A stretch of 64,000 nt of DNA from Prosopocoilus inquinatus (GCA_036172665.1 CM069870.1:59520212-59584211), one strand, 5' to 3'. Shown: positions 47,386 through 58,025, numbered from the stretch's first letter. Notes: generated by a model from the sequence alone, not told the origin. Program-made: numbers and translations.

Positions 47386-47450
47386 TCGAGCAGCCTCTGG
47401 ACAGCTGTTTCAGCCCTGCTTGGGGCTTCTTCAGCAGAAACGTAGCTCGA
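47386..47450 (-). ncRNA. Type I hammerhead ribozyme, retrozyme unit 2
   Basis: Second minus-strand copy, 312 bp from the first, with the full core and all helices. The predicted cut lies between 47,400 and 47,399. Confidence 0.88.
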
Positions 47451-47552
47451 CATTCCCACTGCAGACCAAAAACGCTATTTTATATGTTCATCATTCTTAC
47501 ATCGCATTTGCGAATAAATTGGGCAAGTCGTTTTTGGTCTGCAGTGGGAATG

Positions 47553-47617
47553 TCGAGCTACGTTTCTGCTGAAGAAGCCCCAAGCAGGGCTGAAACAGCT
47601 GTCCAGAGGCTGCTCGA
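47553..47617 (+). ncRNA. Type I hammerhead ribozyme, inverted unit
   Basis: CTGAAGA 47,569-47,575; stem II AGCCC/GGGCT with a CAAGCA loop; GAAA 47,592-47,595; self-complementary stem III CAGCTG; cleavage triplet GTC 47,601-47,603. Stem I: TTCTG/CAGAG next to the core (one G-U), then an asymmetric internal loop, then TCGAGC/GCTCGA. Every conserved core position is present. The internal loop of stem I and loop II are placed as in natural hammerheads that use tertiary contacts. Confidence 0.9.
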
Positions 47618-47657
47618 GGTTCTCACTGCAATCAAAAACGATTTGCACAAAAATTTT

Positions 47658-48555
47658 TCCAAGATATTATGGTTTACCTAAAATTCATAAACCAATGTTG
47701 GCTCTACGTCCTGTCATATCTTCTATTAATTCACCAAATAGTAATTTATCAAAATTTATTACTGAAATATTAACCAATGCTTATAATAAAAGTAATAAAT
47801 TTTATGTTCAAGATTCATTTGAATTTTCTGAATTTGCAAACAACAGATTAGTCCCGATTAATTATGTAATTATTAGTCTAGATGTTGTTTTACTTTTTAC
47901 CAACATACCTTTAGATTTATTCTTACAAAGTATTGAAAAAAAACTGGGAACAAATATCTTTGGTAAGCAACTTATCAAAAGAAAAATTAATAATAATAAT
48001 TAAATTTCTTTTTGATTCAACTTATTTCAAATTCAATAATATTTATTTATTATTATTTTATAAACAAATTCTTGGAACAGCTATGGGTGCTAATATATCT
48101 CCAATAATTGCTCAATATGTTATGGATGATCTATTAAATGAATGCATACCAAAGTTATCATTTGAAATTCCTTTTTTTAACAATTATAATCCTAATATTC
48201 AATTTACTATTGAAAAAGAAACAGAAAGGAGTGTTCCTTTCTTGGAAACGAAAGTTATTCGTTCAGAAAGCAATACAATAATTATTGATTGGTACACGAA
48301 ACCTATTAGTTCTGGGCGTTATATTAACTTTCATTCTTGTCATCCATATAAAATGAAAATTAACATGATTTTAGGATTAAAAAATCGTATAGAAAAGATT
48401 TCTCATCCTTCTTTGTTGAATAAAAACTTACACAAATTAAAAAATATTCTCATAAAAAATAGCTATCCTATTGCAATGCTAAATAAATTAATTTTCAATA
48501 CTCAACAAAGAATAGAACCCATTTCTTAAATTAATAATAATTCACAAACAATTAA
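47658..48555 (+). pseudogene. PLE reverse transcriptase core, lacking the YVDD segment
   Basis: In plus frames: GLPKIHKPMLALRPVISSIN, the RT motif NYVIISLDVVLLFTNIPLD (first catalytic Asp), a frameshift near 47,960, then ILGTAMGANISPIIAQYVMD, IPFFNNYNPNIQFTIEKE, SVPFLETKVIRS, DWYTKPISSGRYINFHSCHP and KNSYPIAMLNKLIFNTQQR. PLEs normally carry a [FY]xDD active-site box between the IPFF and the NxYNPxIQF segments. Here IPFF runs directly into NNYNPN, so about 25-30 residues with the active site appear to be missing in frame. Otherwise the order is normal. Confidence 0.9.
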
Positions 48556-48800
48556 TAATAATAATAATAATATGTCTTTATTCTCCAATTTCCATAGCAT
48601 ATTAGAATTACAAGATCATAATATAATAAATATAATAAACTAGGAATTGGAAAAATCTAAAGGCGAAGTTCAGATTGGCAGTAGGAAGCCACTACCGTCT
48701 GCTCTTCCACTCAAGCCTTTTTTTGTAGAATGAAATGTATCTTTTAGAGATAAATTAAACAAAAAAAAAATCAATTGGGGGAAAAAATAAAGAAATAAGT
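48556..48800 (-). mobile_element. 3' end of a 5'-truncated non-LTR element
   Basis: On the minus strand: GAGTGGAAGAGCAGACGGTA, CTTCGCCTTTAGA, then AATAAAGACATATT followed by (ATT)n at 48,556-48,571. This is the 3' UTR and microsatellite tail style of CR1/Jockey-like elements. No coding part remains. It borders the tail of the larger element at 48,801. Confidence 0.6.
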
Positions 48801-49118
48801 AAAAATAATAATAATAATATTACACAAATTACATTCGGTGATGCGCCCACATAATAAAACTAACTAAATTGACTGCAGTTAAGTTTAATGATAATTCTGC
48901 AAGTGGATTAATGTCCGAAGAAGAGTAGATGAGTACAATTCACTCTACCCTCAAACGCTGATCAGTTCACTCTTTCTTCACACGCCGATCAAATGAATCA
49001 AATTAAAAATAAACGTGGCTTCATATAAAGAAAGACCGAACAGTACTCTAGGTAGCTACGTAAATTAAATATTATAAAAAAGTTTTGCCGACACACTGGC
49101 ATGTAAACAAATGCTTTC

Positions 49119-51881
49119 TCAATTTTTTTTTAATGCTTCTCTAGAAAGAAGTTTTAAACAAGGCGGGACAGCATTATAAATTTTAGATACATTGTAAGAA
49201 AAACATCTCTCGTAAAAAACGGTGTGATGTTTAGGTGGTGTTATTAATCCCTTGTTTCTAATGTTTATATTATGAACATCGGTTCTGAATTTTATTTTTT
49301 CGTGCAAATAAGTCGGTATACTACTTGTAATTATATTATGATACAGACATGCCGTCTGAAATAAGTATCTGTTCCTCATGTTCAGCCAGCCTAACTCGAC
49401 AAGCTTATGACATATATGATCAAATTTTCTTAACCCAAATATGTATCTTAAGCAAGAGTTCTTTGAATTCGGTTTTGGTCACGGACATCAATGGCCGGAC
49501 CATAAACAGAAATACAGTAAGTAAAGTGAGATAACACTAACGTATTACACAACAGCGTTTTTATTTTTCTGGACAAGTAATGGCGATGAGGATAAATAAC
49601 TTTCAAGCTGCTATATGCCCGGCTAATATATTTTGACACCTGAGATTTAAATCTGAATTCATTATCCATTACTACTCCTAAGTTCTTCGTGCTTTCAACG
49701 AAAGGTATGGTTTCGGTACCAATACGTAAACTTAAATATCGTTGAACGTTACTACAATAGTTTTTTTCTACCGAAGAGTAAGGCTACGGTTTTAGAAGCG
49801 CTGATATTTAATAAGTGTTTGGAACAAGCAGAAGCAACTCTGTTTAAGTCATTATTAATGTTTACCATGGTCTCGTGAAGTAGTTCTTTATTGAAAGTGT
49901 ACAAGAGCTGCGTGTCATCTGCGTACATAAAGATTTTGCAATGTTCAACAGACGAAAATAAATCCGAGGTATACATTGCAAACAAGAGAGGTCCCAAAAC
50001 TGAACCTTGCGGAACACCTCTTAATAAATTTATGGTTGATGATAATTGATTTTTCAGTCTCACACGCTGAGTTCTAACAGTAAGATAGCTTTTTAATAAG
50101 TTGACTGCATTTCTTGTTAAACCAAAGTAGTGTAAAATGGATAGCATAGTATTATAATCGATCGTATCAAACGCCTTACTAAGATCAAGAAGAATTAATA
50201 AGGATAGCTTCTGTTTATCGGTAGCATTTATTATGTCATCGGTAACGTTCATTAGTGTTGTAGCACAACTATGACCCGGGCGGAATCCAGACTGAAATAC
50301 CGGTAATATGTTATAAGTTTTTATATGTTCTCTAAGCTGCATAGCTATAATTTTTTCTAGAACTTTTGACAAAACTGGAAGTAAGCTTATAGGTCTTAAG
50401 TCGTTGTATAGTGTTGGACTAGTTTTCTTTGGTATAGGAACAATAATTGCTTCTTTCCAAGACGTAGGAAATTTATTATCTAAGATACAGCTATTGATAA
50501 TATTTGTGATAAACGGAAAGATAAACGGACAACATAATTTAATCATGTGCATGCTCAGATTCTCACAACCACATGAAGCAACGTTAATTCTATTAAGAAT
50601 TCTTCCAACCGTGGCTACATCGACTAAATGAAATTCGAAGACAGAGCCAATGTCGTTCTTAGTGTGACTATTGTAAAAATCAAGTAAACTTTCGTCAGGC
50701 GTGTTTACAACCGGGATGTTATTGGTGAAAAAGTCATTAATTTCATTACCATTTTGAAGATGAGCAGGGATTTCAATATTTTGAGGTGGTTTTAATTGGA
50801 GAGACTTTAATTGTTTCCAAATCAATTTAGAGTTGTTAGAAGAAAGCTTATACTCAAAATACGCTTTTTTCTCATTGCGGATACTTGTGGTAGTTAAGTT
50901 TCGCAATGATTTATGGTATTCCCAATCGGTTGTTAATTTTGTTCTTTTAAACTTCGCCTTCGCTTTATCACGCAGGGACATGAGGAGTTTAATGTTGTCG
51001 GTAAGCCATGGACTAAAGGGTTTACTAATTCTTACAGTTTTAGTTGGAGCGTATATGTTAAATAATTCAATTACAAGGCTGGTTAAGAACTGCACTTTAT
51101 CATCCACGCTATCTAATCTATATAAACGATGGAGAGGTAACGATTGAAAGTGATTTAAAAATTTATCATGATCAAAATAACTAAAATCACGGCAGGTTCT
51201 ATAAATTGTATTAGCTTTGTTTTTAGCAATTAACCATTCGAAAAATACTAAATCATGATCAGAGATATGGACATCTCGAGAACCAAAGTTGCGTATTAAG
51301 GATGAATCTGAAATTATAATTAAGTCTAACAGGGTAGAGATATGCTCAGTAATCCTAGTAGGTGTGCCGAGCACCTGCTTAACACCAACAGCATTCATCA
51401 TTTCGGTCAAATACACAGACTGTGGCATTTCAGGTCTCAACAAGTCGATATTAAGATCACCGAGGCACATCAATGAGGCAGACACTATATTGCAGGTAGC
51501 AATAGAAGATTCCAACTCGTCTACAAATACTTTATAATTAAAAGTGGGTGGTCTGTAGACAACTCCAAGAGCATAAGTGTTGGAATGTATGTGAAAATTA
51601 AGCCAAAGTTGTTCGATTACATCACCTGTTTCAATTATTTCGTACCGAAGAGAATCGGAGATGTAGAAACAAAGTCCACCACCACGTACGCTATCACCTT
51701 GAGCGCAACGATCTCTTCTCTCGAAAACATAGCCTTCAATTTTAAGAACAGCATTGTCAATGGCAGGTGTCAGCCAGGTCTCAGAAACTGCTGTAACATC
51801 ATACTTAAATTCCAAAATGTGGGTTTTTAATAAGTCAAAATGACCTAAAATTGACCGAACATTTATGTGTGCGACTTTCAT
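49119..51881 (-). pseudogene. Non-LTR ORF2: AP endonuclease and reverse transcriptase, two frameshifts
   Basis: The main frame gives 709 residues. The AP-like endonuclease covers about 1-215: HINVRS, SETWL (33-37), GGGLCFYIS (68-75), GDLNID (141-146), SDHD (207-210), the metal- and DNA-binding motifs expected for target nicking. RT motifs follow: PTLYNDLRPISLLPVLSKVL, FQSGFRPGHSCATTL, LLDLSKAFDTID, RGVPQGSVLGPLLF and MYADDTQLL (active-site YADD at 653-656). The frame shifts at about 49,750 into SLRIGTETIPFVESTKNLGV and MDNEFRFKSQVSKYISRAY, then shifts back at about 49,450 into LRYIFGLRKFDHICHKLVEL and MRNRYLFQTACLYHNIITSS, ending at 49,119. Catalytic residues are intact; two small indels alone prevent a full product of about 920 residues. 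Confidence 0.92.
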
Positions 51882-52129
51882 CGTAAATACATTTAGAACT
51901 AGAGTAACAGAATGTTATTTTAAAATTATCGGAGAATTGTTCTATAAACTGCAATCAATTTAACCTACGTTAAAAAATAGATAATATTTTGGACACATTA
52001 AATAAAAGTAAACTCCGAAAAAACAAATTCTAATACAAAAACAGGTTCAAATAGAGTACAATCGGTATAAAAAAAAAGAAAAACACCGAAAGTTTGCGAC
52101 TATGCGGTCTGCTTTTGCGCGCACAAAAT

Positions 52130-52789
52130 TTAGGCGTCCGCTTTTATTTTGTTAAGATCATCAATATGGATTAACTTATGCAATTTATTTTCATCTTTAG
52201 CGAAAACAGTACCTTCACGTGTCCATATATATCCGAAACATTTTGCGGCTTCTTTTGCAAGTAACACCCGTTTTAGCGTCAAATCTTCTCTAATGACTAT
52301 TTTTGAGCCCTTTAGTTTGCTCTTGTTTTTATAAATTAGGTGTTTGGTTCTGCGACTGGCGAATTTAATGATAATGGGTCGAGTTCCAGGGATTTTTCCA
52401 GGTAGTCGGTGTGCAATATCGATATCAGCTTCCGATAAATCAATACCCAGCTTCTCAGAGAATAGTTTTCGCGCTACTTCATCTGTATTTTCATTTTTTC
52501 TTTCGGGCACCCCAAAAATTCTTACGTTGTTTTTGCGGGAATATTGCTCGTGGCAATCTAACACTCGTTCTAATTCCGTTTTGGATTCTTGAAGTTCCCT
52601 TTCTAGTGCAGTTACCTTATCAGAATATGGCTTAGTTATGCTTTTGATTTCAGAATGCAACATTTCCTTGAAAACGTTTGTAATTTTGTTTACAAAATTC
52701 TCTGAAGCGAGAATGCGATCAACCACTTTTTGCACCACTTCTTCCAGGTCTTGCTCCTTGGAACTTCGCAAAATACGATCGGTATTCAT
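52130..52789 (-). CDS. Non-LTR ORF1 protein, coiled coil and RRM-like, intact
   Basis: 219 residues, uninterrupted. Residues about 40-85 are a heptad-rich charged coiled coil (KVTALERELQESKTELERVL). From 86, RKNNVRIFGVPE starts an RRM-like domain of the type in L1/CR1 ORF1 proteins, followed by AHRLPGKIPGTRPIIIKF and a basic C-terminal domain (RREDLTLKR-like segment). Such proteins trimerise, bind the element RNA and act as chaperones in the retrotransposition particle. The ATG at 52,789 is the first in frame; it lies about 100 bp inside the element. It is the only unbroken ORF of this copy. Confidence 0.85.
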   Translation of the reverse strand: MNTDRILRSSKEQDLEEVVQKVVDRILASENFVNKITNVFKEMLHSEIKSITKPYSDKVTALERELQESKTELERVLDCHEQYSRKNNVRIFGVPERKNENTDEVARKLFSEKLGIDLSEADIDIAHRLPGKIPGTRPIIIKFASRRTKHLIYKNKSKLKGSKIVIREDLTLKRVLLAKEAAKCFGYIWTREGTVFAKDENKLHKLIHIDDLNKIKADA

Positions 52790-52892
52790 TTTTTACACGT
52801 GTACAGATATACTTGACACTAGTTTTATGAAATTGAATTAACCTGCGGCAAATGCTGACCGTACACGTCTATACACTACAATGGCCCATCAC

Positions 52893-53400
52893 CGAATCGT
52901 TAGTTAATTAATGTTGGTAAAGTTTTTAGATCTTTAATATTCATACCAAATCTTACATCTCGACTAATAAAAGTTTTAAAAAATAAAAACATTCAGATTG
53001 CAATTAAAAATTTATTAACAATTAAGTCTCTTTTTACAAAAGTTCCACTTAACAAATTCAAACAAATTAATTCTATTTATGAAATTCCTTGTCATGATTG
53101 TGATTCTGTTTATATTGGCCAAACATCAAGAACTCTTCATTTGAGAATTATTTCTCATAAAAGTGATATTAGACTTGGACCTAATGCTTGTGCTTTATCT
53201 GAACATGCCAATAATGAAGACCATAAGATTAATTTTGAAGATGCAAAAATTTTAGATATTGAACCAATTTTGAATCAAAGACTTTTTATTGAAATGTGCC
53301 ATATTTTTTATAATAAAAAAGCATTAATAAAAGAACTGATATTGAGAAGCTTAATTGTATTTATACTTATCTATTAAATTTTAAAACTAAAAAGAAAGAC
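52893..53400 (+). pseudogene. PLE GIY-YIG endonuclease domain
   Basis: Plus-strand translation from about 52,960: RLIKVLKNKNIQIAIKNLL, SLFTKVPLNKFKQINSIYEI, PCHDCDSVYIGQTSRTLHLR, then the open stretch from 53,141 with ALSEHANNEDHKINFEDAKI and LFIEMCHI (catalytic Glu position). The CxxC between IYEI and YIGQT is typical of PLEs. It differs from the GIY-YIG copy at 8-9 kb (SGIYEISCQGC), so two PLE families are present. Confidence 0.88.
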
Positions 53401-53770
53401 AATCAAGATGTTGGAAATCAAAATGTACATCATATTACCTAATAATGATTAAACAATTTTTCTATCGTGATTCAATTTTCTAAATTTCGCAAATAATTTA
53501 GCTGTCAAAAAAATGTAAATTCAAAATTAATTCTTATAAGTTATTTTTAATGAAATTTGTTATTATAACTAGTGGTTTAACTTTGTGTACTCACTAAGGA
53601 GTAAGTAATCATGTGAAATTGTTCTTATTATTAATTATTAATTTTAAAATTTGCTTTGTAGAGACCTTGATGATAAAGGAAATAAATTTTCCGAAAGCTC
53701 AGTTGAACTTTAAAAGAGTATTACTATCAACCTTTTTTTACTGCAGCCCAGTTAAAGAATTTTGAAATGT

Positions 53771-54464
53771 AGTGCTGGTGAAAGAAGAGGAAAAATAAGA
53801 AAGATTTAGAAATTTGTTCGAACCCCACGGTCGTGGGTGCTATTCCCATATTTCGCAAAATGACGTTTAAGTGCATCTATTTGTTAATAATTTCGTTCAT
53901 ATTTTAAAGCTATGCCTTTAAAAGATAACGATACATAGTATGGGTAGAAGCGATTAAAGCAACCCAAGAAATAAAAATGTAAGAACCGTAATCGATTGCA
54001 CCTACATCAATTACACGTACTGCTGTTTACTTCTCCCGGCACTCTGGCTGAAGAAACGTAATTTCGCGACGAGTAATTTAACACAGCAACACCGGAAGAG
54101 AAATAGTGTTCACATTTCAGCGTCGAAACTGACGGTGACAGTTTATTACGTTTCGTACGATAATTTACCCCCCGAACAACAAAAGAACGAGCGACGAGGA
54201 ACGCCAAATATTTAATTTACGGCCGCACTGTTTAATACGTCTTCTCGACGGCGATCTATAATTGAGCGGCCGCGAAATAAGAAAACGAAGCCGTGCCGCT
54301 GAATAAAACACCAGTAACTATCTTCAATATTAATCATAATCACCGCCGAACTTCCGAGCCAAACCTCGTCCTAACTTTACGAATTTATAACGCATTTCCG
54401 GAATTTGTGGAATGGAATCTCCAAGGCGGTCGAGAAGGAACTAATGACTTTTAGCTTACATTGT
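53771..54464. other. Unannotated, partly GC-richer sequence
   Basis: No element recognised. The part at about 53,990-54,450 is CpG-richer and might be conserved non-coding host DNA. A GGGGTTCGAAC B-box-like string (minus strand, about 53,820-53,832) has no full tRNA fold. Confidence 0.35.
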
Positions 54465-54542
54465 GCAGAGAACTCAGAGTACTTATTGATTCTATTTTAG
54501 ATTGAGCAGGAGAACTCAGAGTACTTATTGATTCTATTTTAG
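54465..54542 (+). repeat. Two-copy tandem duplication, about 42-bp period
   Basis: GAGAACTCAGAGTACTTATT and GATTCTATTTTAG are repeated in direct order about 42 bp apart without visible differences in the shared part, so the duplication is recent. Confidence 0.9.
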
Positions 54543-54811
54543 TTCTTTTAACGTTAATGAATCTTTATACATAAACATTATTCAACTGAATACACGTTAA
54601 GAAGAGCATAAATATTCATTTATTCATACACACCGATGTTTTAAAAACAACACAGAAACAAGCACTCAGACACTAAAATGAGTGCAATTATTTAAGTTGT
54701 TAAATTTGTAGTCGAGCATCATAAACAGCCAGCAAACATAAATTCTTTTTGAGCAGAAACTTTTTATACCGAAGTAAACTGTTATCGTGTCCTATCATGA
54801 TATTCTTTGTT

Positions 54812-55095
54812 ATGACGGTCACCTGGTTGCAAATAAGCTTTTGGGAAGAGGGCGGTCGAACCGACTTTATTGTTCGCTCTAAAAGAACAGAGATGCGCCA
54901 CCAAATGACTCAAGTCAATAGAGACGGACGTGGGGAAAATAATCCGTGCACAGGAACCAGCTGAAAAAAAAACAGGGCGCCACCTGCTGATAGTCGTAGC
55001 ACAGTCGTCGTGCTTTGAGAATTCACCGCCAAACGAATCCCACTTTCAGTCCAACACTAATTGACTCGTTACATGCAGAGGAGGTAGAAAAGTTG
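54812..55095 (+). repeat. Dispersed repeat E, copy 2
   Basis: Aligns with 40,985-41,239, with an extra 60 bp or so in the middle. Starts ATGACGGTCACC and ends with ACTAATTGACTCGTTAC. Confidence 0.65.
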
Positions 55096-57009
55096 TTACG
55101 GTGTTAGAACCGCTTTTAGAGAAAAACTTGTACCTACATTAAGTTTAAATCGATTGTGTGTTTAAAACGGTTCATGCCGCACCTAGTTCGTCGAAGTTTT
55201 ATTGGGATAAAATACACTTTTTATGTTTTAAGTCAAATGCTTTCTCTGCATTCGGTTTAAAATACTCCGGCCACGAATAAACAATATCTTTCGGAGATTC
55301 TATATATAGAAAGGATTGTTTCATCTTTTGAAGCGTTTGCAAGCACACTTTATCTGGTTTGCGAGAATTGGGAGAAATTGTTATTCCACGCGCTCAGACC
55401 GTCATAAAATTTCCGTCACCGTATATATTTTTATACAGGATGTCCTTTTACTGTGTGAAATATTTAAACCACCGATATATCACCATAAATGGCAATGATT
55501 GAACTCATAGGTTCTTAATATAAATGTAATAGTTTTTGAAAAAATTGCGGTGGCAGATTTTCACTAAACCGTTTGAGAATTGCTGGCATAGCTAAAAGTG
55601 GAACGCGGCCGCCTCTTCAATTACGACCCGCAGCCGAAGTAGGCCAGGGTCAGTGCCTTACTGGATCTTGAGCAGAAACGACATAAATCAGCACCGCTCC
55701 GATCAGCTGGTCGGTCAAAACGTTTACAATTTAAATTAACTTCACTGCAAGTAATTACAAATTTAAGTATTTTAAATTGGAATCTAATGCAATTCAAGAA
55801 GCTGCGGTTCATCATTAAAAGACTTATAAAAATTTTACATTTACTTTGTTTCCAATGACCGTAAATAGTAATACTTTCATTGTTAGCAGCGAAATTGCAG
55901 CAAAAGTTTATATACGTAAAAGGGTGAAGGAAGAACATTTTTAAAGCGCTTGCCTAATTGGTACGTAAATTTTCGACTTTATTCGTCGATAGTTGATATC
56001 GTAAAACATATTACTTCGCTCAGTGAATTAAAATTTTAAATAAAATAATTGATAAACGATATCAGTGATTATTATTACGAAACTCTGTGTTGAACATCGA
56101 TGCGGTATCCGTGGGCGTGTTCATACTGAGAGGAAGGCGAAGTTGACCTTCCCATCTTTCTCGCACATTTCAACAGTTCCAAACAAGTGGTCTATCCGAA
56201 ATTTTTCGGCTATGATACAGTGGCCACCAAAAAATATCCGCACCGCAGAAGGTAGCATTTCGTGTACTTACACTGAGGTTTTTTTTATTTGCATACAGTA
56301 AAAGAACACCATGTATATTACTCCAGTCCTTGAAATTCACAGTTTTTGCGAGTTAATATTTCGACAGGTGGCTTAAATTGGTCTTACCTTCGCCCTTCAA
56401 CGCCAATGGGGTTGTCTTACTCAGGTTGGTTCCTGCTGATATCACAAAGGTTTCGATTCGTGCAAGCCCTTCCTTTGTACATTTGTGGCATGGCTGTTTT
56501 CCCTTTATTTATTCTCTAAAAACGATCGTGGTCCAGTTTTCATTGAAGACGAGTTTACAGCACCAATTTATAGCTTAATACAGACAGAATGAGAATGTGA
56601 TTATATTTGGCTAAAAATAGATTGTTTTCTAATAAGTAAAAAGAAAAGAAACGAGTTAACGACTATGATCCATACGTTGTCGAAACTCAAAATTTAAATA
56701 CTGACAAATTAGCAAAACGTAACTGTCACCATTTTTAGCCGTTATCCTTTAGTTTGCAACGTAAGTACTTCAGATCATCAGTCATTTATCGATATCCTCA
56801 GCACCTGGGTGGTGTTTGTAGAGGTTTCTGGCCTCTTTCGCGAGTGCCGTTCATAGGACGACAAAATTTTAGATTTAGTTCGGGGAGGTTTCCTTTGTGT
56901 AGGACGTTTCGTCGGTTATTAACATGATGTTGGGTGGTTGAAACTTCTCAGTGTTGCCTCAGCCTCGTTCATGACGTGCAGGACAGGTACGTTGGTGACT
57001 GTTGTTCTT
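55096..57009. other. Unannotated sequence
   Basis: No recognised gene or element. Small GC-richer patches (about 55,580-55,690; 56,090-56,240) have short frames without motifs. Confidence 0.4.
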
Positions 57010-57102
57010 TAATAATAATAATAATAATAATTTATTAATGTGCCCAACAGTATGACCAAAAGAGACACAACAAAACCAACTACGTGTACATTAACTATAC
57101 TA
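57010..57102 (-). mobile_element. 3' tail of the non-LTR element continued at 62,562
   Basis: An AAT repeat at 57,009-57,030 is, on the minus strand, an (ATT)n tail preceded by TGTTGGGCACATTAATAAAT. It lines up with the 3' UTR that breaks at 62,562, where the Tc1 element was inserted at a TA. Confidence 0.6.
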
Positions 57103-57190
57103 CGAGCCCAGAATCATATCATTTGGCCCAGTTAACGTTTTACAAATAATTTTTTGAATAACATTGTTTTATAAACACAAAAAGAAATAA

Positions 57191-58025
57191 TGTCACGATA
57201 AGGATTTAATTTTTAGCCTAAAATTAATAATTATAAAATGTAAAGGAGTCGCGACGAAATATTTCCGCGAGGAATAAAGTAGAACAATTAAGACAGCAAT
57301 CTTGCGAAATCTAAGCTACAAGCGGTTCACGTTTCATAACAAAACACCAATGGCACGCGCTATATGTGGGACAAATTAATACAACAGGTGACGAAAGGAG
57401 AACACAGAAACATGTCATAACAGTCGAATAGACAGATTTTCGCCTATATAACGTGCGGAAGAAGATGGGAAGGCAGTCGAACCCGACTCCGGTAGGCTTA
57501 GTGCCTACTGTAAGAAGGGCAGCCGCCCTCGCAGTAGAACCAGCCGTCGACTCAAGTAGGCCTAGTGCCAACTTCCCCAGGAGGACCTTCCTCACCGACG
57601 CCGTGCAACCGCCATCCGCGTCGGGACGCTGCCCGTTCCACGGAGGCATCCTCACCGACGCCTTGCCGCCGCCACCCTCATCAGGACGCTGCCGTTTCCA
57701 AGAAGGATCATCATCACCGACGCCTCGCTGCCGCCACCCTCATCAGGACATCTCATCGCAATTGCTGCAGCCCTCGAGATGGCCCTGGATCCGGTTAGCC
57801 GAATCGTCGGGTCTCTTCAACCCCAGCACAGAGGGATTCCTCATCCTCGCTGTCGCAGCCGACTCGTCGTGATTACGAGAATCACGAAAACGCACCCCCG
57901 CACATTTAAAGATCGTCCGCCGATAGATAATAATATTCATTAAATAAAGGTATACATTATTTTAGTAAACTGTGTTTTCAAGCTCTACCACTGAGAACCC
58001 GCTACCTACCCCTAACCACGTGACA
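57191..58025 (+). repeat. 5' LTR of element B
   Basis: Includes a three-copy minisatellite (TCACCGACGCC at 57,592, 57,652 and 57,714; period about 60 bp) that gives a proline/arginine-rich chance reading frame, and the GGGCAGCCGCCCT module shared with family A. Its end (CAAGCTCTACC, CCGCTACCTACC, CACGTGACA) resembles the LTR piece at 21,570-21,834. Confidence 0.93.

Larger units (their letters stand above)
46891..47657. mobile_element. Retrozyme-like insertion: hammerhead repeats of 312 bp
   Basis: Inserted in PLE coding sequence with a 14-bp duplication TCCAAGATATTATG (46,877-46,890 and 47,658-47,671). It contains two tandem minus-oriented units (starting 46,891 and 47,203; period 312 bp) and an inverted partial unit on the plus strand from about 47,470. 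Each holds one complete type I hammerhead. The spacing of the two minus-strand cleavage sites (between 47,087/47,088 and 47,399/47,400) is exactly 312 nt, so a dimeric transcript could release a unit-length RNA. No protein is encoded: the open frames at 46,854-47,300 and 47,355-47,681 are mirror readings of the repeat. Size, ribozyme type and tandem form match metazoan retrozymes, thought to be mobilised by PLE enzymes. Confidence 0.85.
48801..52892 (-). mobile_element. Non-LTR retrotransposon (CR1/Jockey-like), nearly complete
   Basis: About 4.1 kb on the minus strand: 5' UTR (from about 52,892), ORF1 (52,789-52,130), a 248-bp spacer, ORF2 (51,881-49,119 with two frameshifts), 3' UTR and an (ATT)n tail at about 48,803-48,820. 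It interrupts the PLE: PLE coding sequence resumes at about 52,893. Full length and only two frameshifts suggest a young copy. Confidence 0.9.
45870..53770 (+). mobile_element. Penelope-like element, split by two insertions
   Basis: Three collinear plus-strand blocks form one PLE: 45,870-46,890 (N-terminal region and RT fingers), 47,658-48,555 (RT core) and about 52,893-53,400 (GIY-YIG endonuclease), with a 3' region to about 53,770. A retrozyme-like repeat separates blocks 1 and 2; non-LTR elements separate blocks 2 and 3. Near the 3' end, GCCCAGTTAAAGAATTTTGA at about 53,748 is an inverted copy of sequence near 45,960, a terminal arrangement seen in PLEs. Frameshifts and stops make it non-functional. 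Confidence 0.9.

Noticed and set aside
46854..47681. Open frames of 148 and 108 codons with similar sequence in both orientations
   Set aside because: They are translations of the inverted non-coding retrozyme repeat.
53661..53710. Hammerhead-like string (TTGATGA, GGAAA/TTTCC stem, GAAA) in the PLE 3' region
   Set aside because: The core needs a base change or insertion, stem III is not self-complementary, and no stem I pairing or valid cleavage triplet could be found.
53815..53850. B-box-like GGGGTTCGAAC on the minus strand
   Set aside because: No full tRNA fold and no matching A-box; not enough for a tRNA or SINE call.
57453..57872. 139-codon proline/arginine-rich open frame (and its twin at 60,411-60,884)
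   Set aside because: It lies in the LTR and arises from the roughly 60-bp minisatellite; no domain or codon signal of a real protein.
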